Source: an uncultured Lachnospiraceae bacterium (lineage in GTDB: Bacteria > Bacillota > Clostridia > Lachnospirales > Lachnospiraceae). From it: DNA of 64,000 nt. The stretch covers positions 3,960 to 67,959 of the forward strand of contig CAJUFU010000004.1 of NCBI GenBank assembly GCA_910585555.1. The letters are read 5' to 3'. A program made the position numbers and the translations under genes. The notes under the pieces are model-generated. The model was not told the DNA's origin and did not search any database. It saw nothing but the letters and a program-made list of their open reading frames with translations. Positions 26,137 to 34,993 of this stretch are shown one piece after another; the stretch's first letter is position 1, and every line of letters starts with the position of its first letter.

Positions 26137-27264
26137 ATGGATTTACTGACATTACGCGGAAAGCTGGATGAGATTGACGAACAGATTGTCAGGCTTTATG
26201 AGGAGCGCATGACAATTTCATCTAAGGTGGCGGATTACAAGATAGAGACCGGCAAGAAAGTTTTTGATAAGACCAGGGAGGAAGAGAAGCTTCAGAAGGT
26301 GAAATCTTTGACCCATAATGATTTCAATGCCTGCGGGGTGCAGGAACTGTTTCAGCAGATTATGTCCATGAGCCGTAAGCTGCAGTACAAAAAGCTGACG
26401 GAAGCGGGCGCTCTGGGCAGACTGCCTTTTATCGCGGTAGACAATCTGGATGTGGAGACAGCCCGGGTCGTTTTTCAGGGAGCGGAGGGGTCCTATTCCC
26501 AGATGGCCATGACCCAGTATTTTGGGGAGAGGGTGCATTCTTTTCATGTGGATACTTTTCGGGATGCCATGTGTGCCATCGAGGAAGGAAGCGCGGATTT
26601 TGCGGTGCTTCCCATAGAAAATTCCACGGCCGGTATTGTGAATGAGATATACGATCTGCTGGTGGAATTCGAGAACTATATTGTAGGAGAGCAGATCATC
26701 AAAATTTCCCACTGTCTGCTGGGCGTGCCGGGGGCGGACATCTCCGGGATTAAGACGGTGTATTCTCATCCCCAGTCCCTGATGCAGAGCGCAAGATTCT
26801 TAAGCGCTCATGAGAACTGGCAGCAGGTCAGTATACAGAATAATGCCTTTGCGGCCAGAAAGGTGAGTGAGGAGAAGGACATTACGCAGGCGGCCATTGC
26901 CAGCGAGCAGGCGGCCAAGATTTACGGCCTGGAAATCTTAAAACGGGGGGTCAACCAGTCGGAGACCAATTCCACTCGTTTTATCATCGTCACCAACCAG
27001 AAGATATTTTTAAAGGCGGCGGAGAAAATCAGCATCTGTCTGGAACTGCCTCATGAGAGCGGGTCCTTGTACCATATGCTGTCACATTTCATATACAATA
27101 ATTTGAACATGACCAAGATTGAGAGCCGCCCGATTGAGGACAGGAATTGGGAATACAGATTCTTTATTGACTTTGAGGGGAATCTGGCGGACGGTGCGGT
27201 CAAGAACGCTTTGCGGGGACTGCGGGAAGAGGCCCGCAACATGAAGATTTTGGGAAATTACTGA
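26137..27264 (+). CDS. pheA: bifunctional chorismate mutase/prephenate dehydratase (P-protein)
   Basis: Makes phenylpyruvate from chorismate in phenylalanine synthesis. 375 residues: AroQ chorismate mutase (1 to about 85, MDLLTLRGKLDEIDEQIV and KVADYKIETGKKVFD), prephenate dehydratase (about 105-290, VVFQGAEGSYSQMAMTQYF, PIENSTAGIVNEIYDLL, and NSTRFIIVTNQ as the TRF motif) and a C-terminal ACT domain (about 300-370, ELPHESGSLYHMLSHF, with ESRPIEDRNWEYRFFIDFEG-type end) for phenylalanine feedback. GGAAAGGA precedes the ATG. Followed by the DUF815 ATPase after 19 bases. Confidence 0.95.
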   Translation: MDLLTLRGKLDEIDEQIVRLYEERMTISSKVADYKIETGKKVFDKTREEEKLQKVKSLTHNDFNACGVQELFQQIMSMSRKLQYKKLTEAGALGRLPFIAVDNLDVETARVVFQGAEGSYSQMAMTQYFGERVHSFHVDTFRDAMCAIEEGSADFAVLPIENSTAGIVNEIYDLLVEFENYIVGEQIIKISHCLLGVPGADISGIKTVYSHPQSLMQSARFLSAHENWQQVSIQNNAFAARKVSEEKDITQAAIASEQAAKIYGLEILKRGVNQSETNSTRFIIVTNQKIFLKAAEKISICLELPHESGSLYHMLSHFIYNNLNMTKIESRPIEDRNWEYRFFIDFEGNLADGAVKNALRGLREEARNMKILGNY

Positions 27265-27283
27265 TACGGAGAGGCATAAGACA

Positions 27284-28573
27284 ATGAGAGAGGAAGAACT
27301 GGTTATTTATCGAGAATTCGCAGACGGCGCGATTTTAAAAGATATGGTATGGCTGATGGAGCACTACCGGGCAGGCGACGGCAGAGCGAGACCCCTTTTC
27401 TATGCGTGCATACACGGGCTTTTAAAGACAGCGGCGGACCATGGTTTCTATGGAAATCTTTGGCACTGTTATCTGACCAACTTGTTAGTCAATAACGAGA
27501 ACAGTTACAGCGTGGCCTGCGAGATTAGAGGCGAGGTGGAAGGCAGCATCAATGATCTGGTCCTGCATGATATCACGGTTTTTAAGGAGTTTTACGATTA
27601 TGATTTCACGGAGATGATGGAGATTCTAAAAGTACCGGAGTTTATGGTGATTTTATCCTATGAGAAACCCTCTCATGCGGGTAAGGTATACAATAAGCGT
27701 ATCCGGGACAGAATCTGTACGCTGGCGAAGCAGTTTGTGGAGAATGAAGACGCCCGTGCCATGAAGGCAACGCTGACGCAGTTTTACCGGGAGTACGGGG
27801 TAGGCAGTATGGGACTGCACAAGGCTTTCCGGGTGGTGCATACCGAAGCGGGGGCGGAGATTGTGCCGATCTTGAACATCGCCCATGTACATCTGGACGA
27901 TCTGGTGGGATATGAGATTCCCAAGAAGAAATTGATTGACAATACGGAGGCCTTTGTGGCGGGCAGACGGGCCAATAACTGTCTGCTGTTCGGAGATGCC
28001 GGTACAGGAAAATCTTCCTGCGTGAAGGCCATTGCCAACGAGTATTATGACAGAGGGCTTCGCATCATCGAACTCTATAAACATCAGTTTCAGGATTTGA
28101 ACAGTGTGATTTCCCAGGTAAAAAACAGAAATTATAAATTCATTATCTATATGGATGACCTGAGTTTTGAGGATTTTGAGATTGAGTACAAGTATTTGAA
28201 AGCTGTCATTGAGGGCGGGCTTGAGAAAAAACCGGACAATGTACTGATTTACGCAACTTCCAACAGGCGGCATCTGATACGGGAGAATTACAGCGATAAG
28301 CAGGACCGCAGGGAAGAGGACATGCACGCGGGGGATACGGTGCAGGAGAAATTGTCGTTGGTCTACCGGTTCGGCGTATCCATATTCTTCTGTGCACCGG
28401 ATAAAAAGCAGTTCCAGAAGATTGTTAAGACCCTGGCGGACAGAAACGGTGTGAATATGGAAGAGGAAGCACTGTACTTAGAAGCCAACAAGTGGGAGCT
28501 TGCCCACGGCGGACTCTCTGGCAGGACGGCCCAGCAGTTCATTGATTATCTTCTGGGACAGCAGCCGGTATAG
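27284..28573 (+). CDS. DUF815-family AAA+ ATPase
   Basis: 429 residues. Walker A is GDAGTGKSS (near 240), Walker B FIIYMDDLSFE, and sensor-1-like IYATSNRRHLIRE; the segment between matches the DUF815 family of AAA+ proteins. The N-terminal ~200 residues are helical and specific to the family. Cellular role is unknown. It probably shares a transcript with pheA (19 bases away) and lies 64 bases before ppx. Confidence 0.85.
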   Translation: MREEELVIYREFADGAILKDMVWLMEHYRAGDGRARPLFYACIHGLLKTAADHGFYGNLWHCYLTNLLVNNENSYSVACEIRGEVEGSINDLVLHDITVFKEFYDYDFTEMMEILKVPEFMVILSYEKPSHAGKVYNKRIRDRICTLAKQFVENEDARAMKATLTQFYREYGVGSMGLHKAFRVVHTEAGAEIVPILNIAHVHLDDLVGYEIPKKKLIDNTEAFVAGRRANNCLLFGDAGTGKSSCVKAIANEYYDRGLRIIELYKHQFQDLNSVISQVKNRNYKFIIYMDDLSFEDFEIEYKYLKAVIEGGLEKKPDNVLIYATSNRRHLIRENYSDKQDRREEDMHAGDTVQEKLSLVYRFGVSIFFCAPDKKQFQKIVKTLADRNGVNMEEEALYLEANKWELAHGGLSGRTAQQFIDYLLGQQPV

Positions 28574-28637
28574 AAAGTACAAATAGGGAACAAGACGATA
28601 TACCAAACGAAACTATATGGGGAAGAGGGGGATTCAT

Positions 28638-30167
28638 ATGAAAACATTTGCGGCCATAGACGTGGGTTCTTATGAGCTGGGGATGAAGATCTTCGAGATA
28701 TCCTCTAAAAGCGGGATTAAGGAGATCGACCATATCAGACACCGCATCGACTTGGGGTCTGATACGTTCGCCAATGGAAAGATCAGTTATGAACGGGTGG
28801 ACGAACTGTGCAGGGTCCTGCGGGACTATGCGTCTATCATGAAAGGTTATAAGGTGGAGGCGTATAAGGCATATGGAACCAGTGCCGTCAGGGAGACGGA
28901 GAATACCATGATTGTCTTAGACCAGATTGCCCAGCGCACGGGCATCCGGATTGAGGTCTTAAGCAATTCGGAACAGCGGTTCTTAAATTATAAGGCAATT
29001 GCCTCTAAGGGAGATGTATTCAACAGAATCATAGAGAAAGGTACGGCCATCGTGGATATTGGCGGCGGCAGTATTCAGATTTCCTTGTTTGACAAAGATA
29101 CATTGGTGACTACCCAGAACATGAAGCTGGGGGTTTTGAGACTACAAGATCAGATTGGGCGGTTAAATATACGGCCCGGACAGTATGACGGCATCCTGGA
29201 TGAAATGGTCAGTTCTCATCTGGCAGTTTTTAAAAAGTTATATTTAAAAGACAGGCAGATCGACAATATCATCGTGGTAGATGATTACCTATCGGAAATT
29301 GTTGGCAAGAATATTCTGGGTTTGGAGCAGAGCAGTGTGGAGGCGTCCGCCATAGAGCAGTTTTTGGAGCGGATTAAGAGTAAATCGACCCAGGAAGCGG
29401 CTCATGCCCTGGATATGCCGGAGGAGAATATACCGCTTCTGTTTATTTCCGGTGTTTTAGTCAATCGGATTGCCAAAGTGATGGATGCCAAGTTAATCTG
29501 GGCTCCCGGCGTGACGCTCTGCGACGGTATGGCATACGAATTTGGAGAGAAGAACAAATTTATCAAAGAGAATCATGATTTTGAGCAGGATATTATTGCC
29601 TGTGCACAGAATATCAGTAAACGCTATATGGGAAGCAAGCGCCGGGGCGAGACGCTGGAAAAGATAGCGTTGACCATCTTTGACAGTATGAATAAGGTAC
29701 ACGGCTTAGGGAAGAGAGAGAGACTGCTCCTTCGGATTGCCACGCTTTTACATGACTGTGGCAAGTATATCAGTCTGGTGAATCTGGGTGAATGCTCCTA
29801 CAATATCATCATGTCTACGGAGATCATCGGACTTTCCCATATAGAGCGGGAAATTGTAGCCAATGTGGTGAAGTATAATCACATGGACTTTGCCTACAGC
29901 GAGGTGGTGGGAAGCAGCGGTGCCATTGACAGGACAGCTTATTTAACGATAGCCAAGTTGACGGCAATCTTGAAGATAGCCAACGGCTTAGACCGCAGCC
30001 ATAAGCAGAAGTTTAAGAATGTAAAGACCACGCTGAAAGAGGAGACATTGGTGATCACGGTGGATGCGTCCGTGGATATCACGCTGGAAAAAGGGCTGTT
30101 TACAAAACGGGCAGAGTTCTTTGAGGAAGTCTATAGTGTGAAGCCGGTAATCCGGCAGAGAGGTTAA
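28638..30167 (+). CDS. ppx: exopolyphosphatase (Ppx/GppA family)
   Basis: Actin-like ATPase-fold phosphatase of 509 residues that releases phosphate from polyphosphate or hydrolyses pppGpp. N-terminal Ppx/GppA domain: FAAIDVGSYELGMKIFE, AYGTSAVRETEN, GTAIVDIGGGSIQISLF. The C-terminal ~190 residues form an HD-type helical domain (ATLLHDCGKYIS, VVKYNHMDFAYSE). The ATG at 28638 has AGGGGG six bases upstream. Eleven bases before the TTG-containing region of ppk1: synthesis and breakdown of polyphosphate are encoded together. Confidence 0.9.
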   Translation: MKTFAAIDVGSYELGMKIFEISSKSGIKEIDHIRHRIDLGSDTFANGKISYERVDELCRVLRDYASIMKGYKVEAYKAYGTSAVRETENTMIVLDQIAQRTGIRIEVLSNSEQRFLNYKAIASKGDVFNRIIEKGTAIVDIGGGSIQISLFDKDTLVTTQNMKLGVLRLQDQIGRLNIRPGQYDGILDEMVSSHLAVFKKLYLKDRQIDNIIVVDDYLSEIVGKNILGLEQSSVEASAIEQFLERIKSKSTQEAAHALDMPEENIPLLFISGVLVNRIAKVMDAKLIWAPGVTLCDGMAYEFGEKNKFIKENHDFEQDIIACAQNISKRYMGSKRRGETLEKIALTIFDSMNKVHGLGKRERLLLRIATLLHDCGKYISLVNLGECSYNIIMSTEIIGLSHIEREIVANVVKYNHMDFAYSEVVGSSGAIDRTAYLTIAKLTAILKIANGLDRSHKQKFKNVKTTLKEETLVITVDASVDITLEKGLFTKRAEFFEEVYSVKPVIRQRG

Positions 30168-30202
30168 GACCATATAATTTGATAGAAGGAGGCCATAGGG
30201 GG

Positions 30203-32332
30203 ATGGCGGAAGTTAAGGATTTTTCTAAGGATGAGTATTATAGTAACAGGGAGCTCAGCTGGCTGCTTTTTAATAAAAGAGTCTTGGCGGAGGCCAAGGA
30301 TAAGCAGCTGCCTTTGTTTGAGAGGTTGAAGTTCTTGAGCATCACGGCTTCCAATCTGGATGAGTTTTTTATGGTGCGGGTGGCATCTTTGAAGGATATG
30401 GTGCACGCCGGGTATAAGAAGCGGGATATCGCTGGACTGACCACAGAGGAACAGCTTGCGAAGGTGAACGAGGAGACCCATCGTCTGGTGACACAGCAGT
30501 ATAATACCTACAACAGGTCTTTGATGCCCCAGCTTTTGGAGAGTGGCCTGCGTCTGATCAGTCATCATGAAGACTTAAGTAAAGAGGATGCGGCTTATGT
30601 AGATCATTATTTTGCGGATAATGTTTATCCGGTGCTCACGCCTATGGCTGTGGATTCTTCCAGGCCTTTTCCGTTAATCCGTAATAAGTCCCTGAATCTG
30701 GGAGCTCTTGTGACGAAGAAAAACGGAGATGGAGAGCTGGAATTTGCCACCGTACAGGTGCCCAGCGTCCTCTCCCGTATTGTAACGATTCCTTCTGAGG
30801 AAGGGATGAAATTGATCTTGTTAGAAGAAGTGATTGAGCGCAATATTCATAAGCTGTTCTTAAATTATGATATTGTCTGTACTTATCCTTTCCGCATTAT
30901 GAGAAACGCCGATCTGACGATTGAGGAAGAAGAGGCGGAGGACTTGCTGCAGGAGATTGAGAAACAGTTGAAAAAAAGGCAGTGGGGCCAGGTCATCCGT
31001 CTGGAAGTGGAAGAAGGGATTGACAGCAGGCTCTTGAAACTGATCAGGGAGGAACTTTCGATTCCCAAGGAAGATATCTATGCCATCAATGGGCCGCTGG
31101 ATCTGACTTTCCTGATGAAGATGTACGGCTTAGAGGGTTTCGATCACTTGAAAGAGCATAGTTATCTGAAACCTCAGCCAGTGCCAGAGCTGCCAGAGGA
31201 CGCGGATGTATTTGCAAAGATTCGGGAGGGAGATATCCTGATGCACCATCCCTACCAGACTTTCGAGCCGGTGGTAAGGTTCATCAGACAGGCGGCCAGG
31301 GACCCCGAGGTATTAGCCATTAAGCAGACGCTCTACCGGGTCAGTGGAAATTCGCCCATCATCGCCGCTTTGGAGCAGGCGGCTGAGAACGGCAAGCAGG
31401 TGTCGGTGTTGGTGGAATTGAAGGCCAGGTTTGACGAGGAAAACAATATCGTCTGGGCCAGAAAGCTGGAAAAAGCAGGCTGTCATGTAATCTATGGTCT
31501 GGTGGGGCTTAAGACCCACAGCAAGATTACCTTGGTGGTCAGGCGGGAGGAAAACGGCATCAGACGGTATGTGCATCTGGGCACTGGCAATTATAATGAT
31601 TCCACGGCGAAGCTCTATACGGACGTGGGGCTCTTTACCTGTTCGGAAGCTGTGGGGGAGGATGCAACGGCAGTGTTTAACATGCTTTCCGGTTATTCGG
31701 AACCGCGAAGCTGGAACAAGCTTTCCCTGGCGCCTTATTGGTTAAAAGACAGGTTCCTGTATCTGATCGGCAGGGAGCGCGATCATGCTTTGGAGGGCAG
31801 GCCGGCCAAAATCATTGCCAAGATGAATTCTCTGTGTGATAAGAGTATCATTGAAGCCCTCTATGCGGCCAGCGCCGCAGGGGTAAAGATTGAGCTGATT
31901 ATCCGGGGCATCTGCTGTCTGCGGACAGGAATCAAGGGCGTCAGCGAGAATATCACAGTGCGTTCCATCGTGGGCAATTATCTGGAACATGCCAGGATTT
32001 TCTATTTTGAGAATGACGGCAAACCGGAGTATTATTGTGCCAGCGCGGATTGGATGCCGAGAAACTTAGACCGCCGTGTGGAGATTTTATTTCCCATAGA
32101 GAAGGCGCCTTTACAGGAAAAAATCTGGCATATCTTAGAGTGTCAGCTTAAGGATACGGTGAAGGCTTCCATTCTGCAGCCTGACGGCAGTTATGAGAAG
32201 GTGGATAAGCGCGGAAAAGAAATATTTAATGCCCAGCTTGCGTTTTGCAAGGAGGCAAAATCTGTGTCCAGGGAAGAGACGCAGACTGCACAAAAGCGCA
32301 TATTTATTCCGAAGATGCATCATAATGATTGA
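30203..32332 (+). CDS. ppk1: polyphosphate kinase 1
   Basis: Reversibly polymerises the gamma phosphate of ATP into polyphosphate. About 709 residues, usual length. Domains: N (SNRELSWLLFNKRVLAEA), head (DEFFMVRVASLKD), and two phospholipase-D-like catalytic domains. The phosphorylated histidine is H458 in YVHLGTGNYND; the second conserved histidine is H596 in LEHARIFYFEN. The ATG at 30203 has AAGGAGG ten bases upstream; the frame is open further to a TTG at 30179 that would lie before the ribosome site. Downstream: maf. Confidence 0.96.
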   Translation: MAEVKDFSKDEYYSNRELSWLLFNKRVLAEAKDKQLPLFERLKFLSITASNLDEFFMVRVASLKDMVHAGYKKRDIAGLTTEEQLAKVNEETHRLVTQQYNTYNRSLMPQLLESGLRLISHHEDLSKEDAAYVDHYFADNVYPVLTPMAVDSSRPFPLIRNKSLNLGALVTKKNGDGELEFATVQVPSVLSRIVTIPSEEGMKLILLEEVIERNIHKLFLNYDIVCTYPFRIMRNADLTIEEEEAEDLLQEIEKQLKKRQWGQVIRLEVEEGIDSRLLKLIREELSIPKEDIYAINGPLDLTFLMKMYGLEGFDHLKEHSYLKPQPVPELPEDADVFAKIREGDILMHHPYQTFEPVVRFIRQAARDPEVLAIKQTLYRVSGNSPIIAALEQAAENGKQVSVLVELKARFDEENNIVWARKLEKAGCHVIYGLVGLKTHSKITLVVRREENGIRRYVHLGTGNYNDSTAKLYTDVGLFTCSEAVGEDATAVFNMLSGYSEPRSWNKLSLAPYWLKDRFLYLIGRERDHALEGRPAKIIAKMNSLCDKSIIEALYAASAAGVKIELIIRGICCLRTGIKGVSENITVRSIVGNYLEHARIFYFENDGKPEYYCASADWMPRNLDRRVEILFPIEKAPLQEKIWHILECQLKDTVKASILQPDGSYEKVDKRGKEIFNAQLAFCKEAKSVSREETQTAQKRIFIPKMHHND

Positions 32333-32356
32333 TGTGATATCGCAGCAAGGAAAGGA

Positions 32357-32965
32357 ATGGATTTCAACATGAAAATATATCTGGCTTCGGCGTCGCCCAG
32401 GCGAAAGGAACTGTTAAGACAGGTGGGGATTCCCTTTAAAGTCATGCCGAGTATGATAGAGGAAAACGTCACCAAAGAAAGACCGGATGAGGTGGTGGAA
32501 GAATTATCTTATCAAAAGGCGGTGGATGTCTGCGGCAGATTGACGGCAGAGGGAAAAGAAGACTTTGTGGTCATCGGTGCGGATACGGTGGTGGCTGCCT
32601 GGGGCAAGATTCTGGGGAAACCCAAAGACAAGGAAGATGCAAAGCGGATGCTGGGTGATCTGCAGGGCGCGGGGCACCAGGTCTATACCGGGGTCACGAT
32701 CGCCTGGAAATACAAGGATATGTCCGCCATGTACGCTACTTTCAGCGAGTGTACGGATGTGACCATGTATTCCATGAGCAGCGAAGAGATTGGGCGCTAT
32801 GTGGACAGCGGCGAACCCATGGATAAGGCAGGGGCTTATGCGATTCAGGGTCTTTGCGCCGCTTACATCCAGGGAATCTGCGGGGATTATAACAATGTGG
32901 TGGGACTGCCGGTGGGGAGACTGTGTCAGGAACTGAAACGAAGAGGTCTTTTTCCGGTTGCGTAA
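32357..32965 (+). CDS. maf: Maf-like nucleoside triphosphate pyrophosphatase
   Basis: House-cleaning pyrophosphatase for dTTP/UTP or modified nucleotides. About 200 residues: YLASASPRRKELLRQVGI (substrate loop), VVIGADTVVAAWGKILGKPKD, LQGAGHQVYTGVTI, and EPMDKAGAYAIQG near the C terminus. Start ambiguous between ATG 32357 (AAGG six bases upstream) and ATG 32369, which matches the usual MKIYLAS start. Often linked with cell-shape genes; here it follows ppk1. Confidence 0.9.
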   Translation: MDFNMKIYLASASPRRKELLRQVGIPFKVMPSMIEENVTKERPDEVVEELSYQKAVDVCGRLTAEGKEDFVVIGADTVVAAWGKILGKPKDKEDAKRMLGDLQGAGHQVYTGVTIAWKYKDMSAMYATFSECTDVTMYSMSSEEIGRYVDSGEPMDKAGAYAIQGLCAAYIQGICGDYNNVVGLPVGRLCQELKRRGLFPVA

Positions 32966-32976
32966 GGAGGATTACA

Positions 32977-33234
32977 ATGTTTGATGAGAAGGTAATACAG
33001 TGTTTTTTGGACAATCAGCTGCAGTTATATCCGGAGAAAATAGCCGAAACGCCTGAGGAGGCTGAGAACTTCCTGGAAGAGTGTATGGCAGTGGTGGTAA
33101 ATTCTGTCAGGGAAGTCTGGGAGTTCTTTGAGGAAGAGGGCATAGATATGGAGGGCGCCGACGAGGATGAGATTCTGGAAGCGTCCGAAGTATTTGAAGT
33201 GGGCGACGGCAGATATCTGATTGTGGAAGGATAG
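32977..33234 (+). CDS. small acidic protein of unknown function
   Basis: 85 residues, strongly acidic (many Glu, Asp in EEAENFLEECMAVVVNSV and DEDEILEASEVFEV), no membrane segment or signal. The ATG at 32977 has AAGGAGG six bases upstream, overlapping nothing; an upstream in-frame start within maf has no site. I do not recognise a family with confidence; similar short proteins are seen in Lachnospiraceae. It lies 11 bases after maf and probably shares its transcript. Confidence 0.65.
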   Translation: MFDEKVIQCFLDNQLQLYPEKIAETPEEAENFLEECMAVVVNSVREVWEFFEEEGIDMEGADEDEILEASEVFEVGDGRYLIVEG

Positions 33235-33302
33235 CGGCCCGGCATAGTTTACAGAATGGGGCGTCTATGTGAGAATGCGGGATGGCGGCTGGTGTTAGAC
33301 TG

Positions 33303-34109
33303 TCAGCGCAGCAGACTGCGCATGGTCTTGGCCAGACCGTCATGATCGTTATCCAGGCTGGTGATCACATCGGCCTTTTGTTTCACATTGTCTGAGGCGT
33401 TTTGCATGGCGATGCCGGTGCCGGCAGCTGTGAGCATGGAAATATCATTGTCCGCATCGCCGGCGGCGTAGGCGTCGGAGAGGGGGACATGAAAGTAGTC
33501 GCACAGAAAGCGCACCGCGTTTCCCTTCCCGGCATCCCAGTCAAACAGTTCCAGATACATATGGTTGGAGTAGATGGTGCGGACTTTGTTTTCGGCCCAG
33601 GAGGCGATGCTTTGGCGGAAAGCTTCCAGTTTCCGGGTATCCTCCAAGCTGATGGCTAACATCTTAAAAGGGCCTTCTGTAAGTGCGTCCCTCAATACGG
33701 GAGAGACTACAAGCGGCAGATGGATTTTTCTGCGGTAGTAGGTTACCTCCTCGTCTTCAGCGGGAGAAACGATGGCATCGCTTCGATAGGTCTGGATATG
33801 CAGGTTATATTTGTCCGCCTGGCTTTGCAGATAAGGGATATAGGAAAGAGGCAGTCTCTTTTCCAGGATGCTTGTGGAGCGGTCACAGTCATAAATCTGG
33901 CTGCCGTTACTGCAGGTCAGAAAGATACCGGGCTGGGTGAGCCCGGCTTTTTCTTTGACTTCCAATATGCTTAAGAGGGGCCTGCCGGAGGATAAGATCA
34001 GCTTATTACCGGCCAGGAGAAATTCATCCAAAAAAGCTTTGGTGCCGGGAGATACCCGGCTTTCGTTATTTAAAAGTGTTCCGTCTAAATCAGTAAATAA
34101 GAGTTTCAT
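33303..34109 (-). CDS. Cof-type HAD-IIB phosphatase
   Basis: 268-residue haloacid dehalogenase-superfamily hydrolase, probably acting on sugar phosphates or other small phosphorylated metabolites. Motif I LFTDLDGTLLNNES (nucleophile Asp), motif II LILSSGRPL, the C2 cap in the middle, and motif IV AAGDADNDISMLTAAGTGIAM. Third gene of a minus-strand operon with the PHP protein (21-base gap) and the ABC-F gene. Confidence 0.9.
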   Translation of the reverse strand: MKLLFTDLDGTLLNNESRVSPGTKAFLDEFLLAGNKLILSSGRPLLSILEVKEKAGLTQPGIFLTCSNGSQIYDCDRSTSILEKRLPLSYIPYLQSQADKYNLHIQTYRSDAIVSPAEDEEVTYYRRKIHLPLVVSPVLRDALTEGPFKMLAISLEDTRKLEAFRQSIASWAENKVRTIYSNHMYLELFDWDAGKGNAVRFLCDYFHVPLSDAYAAGDADNDISMLTAAGTGIAMQNASDNVKQKADVITSLDNDHDGLAKTMRSLLR

Positions 34110-34130
34110 ATCCGTTACATTCCCTGCTGT

Positions 34131-34991
34131 TTATTCCCGCGCATCTTTGATAGAATCCAGAATTTCTTCCGGGATGAATAACCGGCCGTAACCGGTTCCC
34201 AAATCCAGGTTTGGTTTGTTGGCCCCATGGAAATCGGAGCCGCCGCTTAAGAGCAGATCGTACTTGGCGGCAATTTCACGCATATCCCGTTCATCCTGCG
34301 GGGTATAAGTGCTGTAGAAGGCCTCGATGCCCATGAGCCCTGCCTCTTTTAAAGAGGAGACCAGCGTACAGAGCCGGTCGGTGCTCATATGATAGAGCGT
34401 GGGGTGCGCCAGAATGGGGATACCCTTTGCCTGCAGGATTAATTCCACAGCCTGGGCAGGGGTTACCTTCTCACGGGGCACAAAGTATTTCGTGTGATCT
34501 CCCAGATATTGGGAGAAAGCATCCTGACGGCTTTTTACATAGCCGTGCTCTAAAAGATAAGAGGCGTAGTGCGCCCGGGTGATCACGGCATCGGGGTTTT
34601 CGGCCTGCAATTTATCGAAAGTGATATCGATGCCCGCCTCGTTAAGATTCTGGCACATCTTGTGATTACGATGGATGCGGGAGTTCACAAAGGCATCGAG
34701 TCTCTCCTGAAAGGAGGGGGCGTCGTAGGAGATGTAGAGTCCCACGATGTGTACGTCCTTTTGTTCATATTTGGTTGAAAACTCAATACCCGGAACGACT
34801 TCGGGACAGGGCAGTCCCTTCTCTAGAAGCGCGCCAGCATGTGAGAGCGCTTCCCCCAATCCGTCCGTGGTGTCATGGTCTGTGACGGCCACGGCGGCAA
34901 GGCCCTTTTCCATAGCGTAATCTACCAGCTGGGTTGGGGTAAAACTGCCGTCTGATTTACAAGTATGGGTGTGCAGGTCGATGGCTCTCAT
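34131..34991 (-). CDS. PHP-domain metal-dependent phosphoesterase (TrpH/RNase AM-like)
   Basis: 286 residues of the PHP superfamily, related to TrpH/YciV, which act on 3',5'-nucleotides or 5' ends of RNA. Metal ligands are visible: DLHTHTCKSDGSF, VAVTDHDTTDGL, FSTKYEQKDVHIVG, LAHPTLYH and SGGSDFHGANKP. Starts 2 bases after the ABC-F stop; GAGGACGA upstream of its ATG. Exact substrate not deducible. Confidence 0.88.
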   Translation of the reverse strand: MRAIDLHTHTCKSDGSFTPTQLVDYAMEKGLAAVAVTDHDTTDGLGEALSHAGALLEKGLPCPEVVPGIEFSTKYEQKDVHIVGLYISYDAPSFQERLDAFVNSRIHRNHKMCQNLNEAGIDITFDKLQAENPDAVITRAHYASYLLEHGYVKSRQDAFSQYLGDHTKYFVPREKVTPAQAVELILQAKGIPILAHPTLYHMSTDRLCTLVSSLKEAGLMGIEAFYSTYTPQDERDMREIAAKYDLLLSGGSDFHGANKPNLDLGTGYGRLFIPEEILDSIKDARE

Positions 34992-34993
34992 GA

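Noticed and set aside
27653..28327. 224-codon minus-strand open frame opposite the DUF815 gene
   Set aside because: Lies entirely antisense to a gene with Walker motifs; shadow frame.
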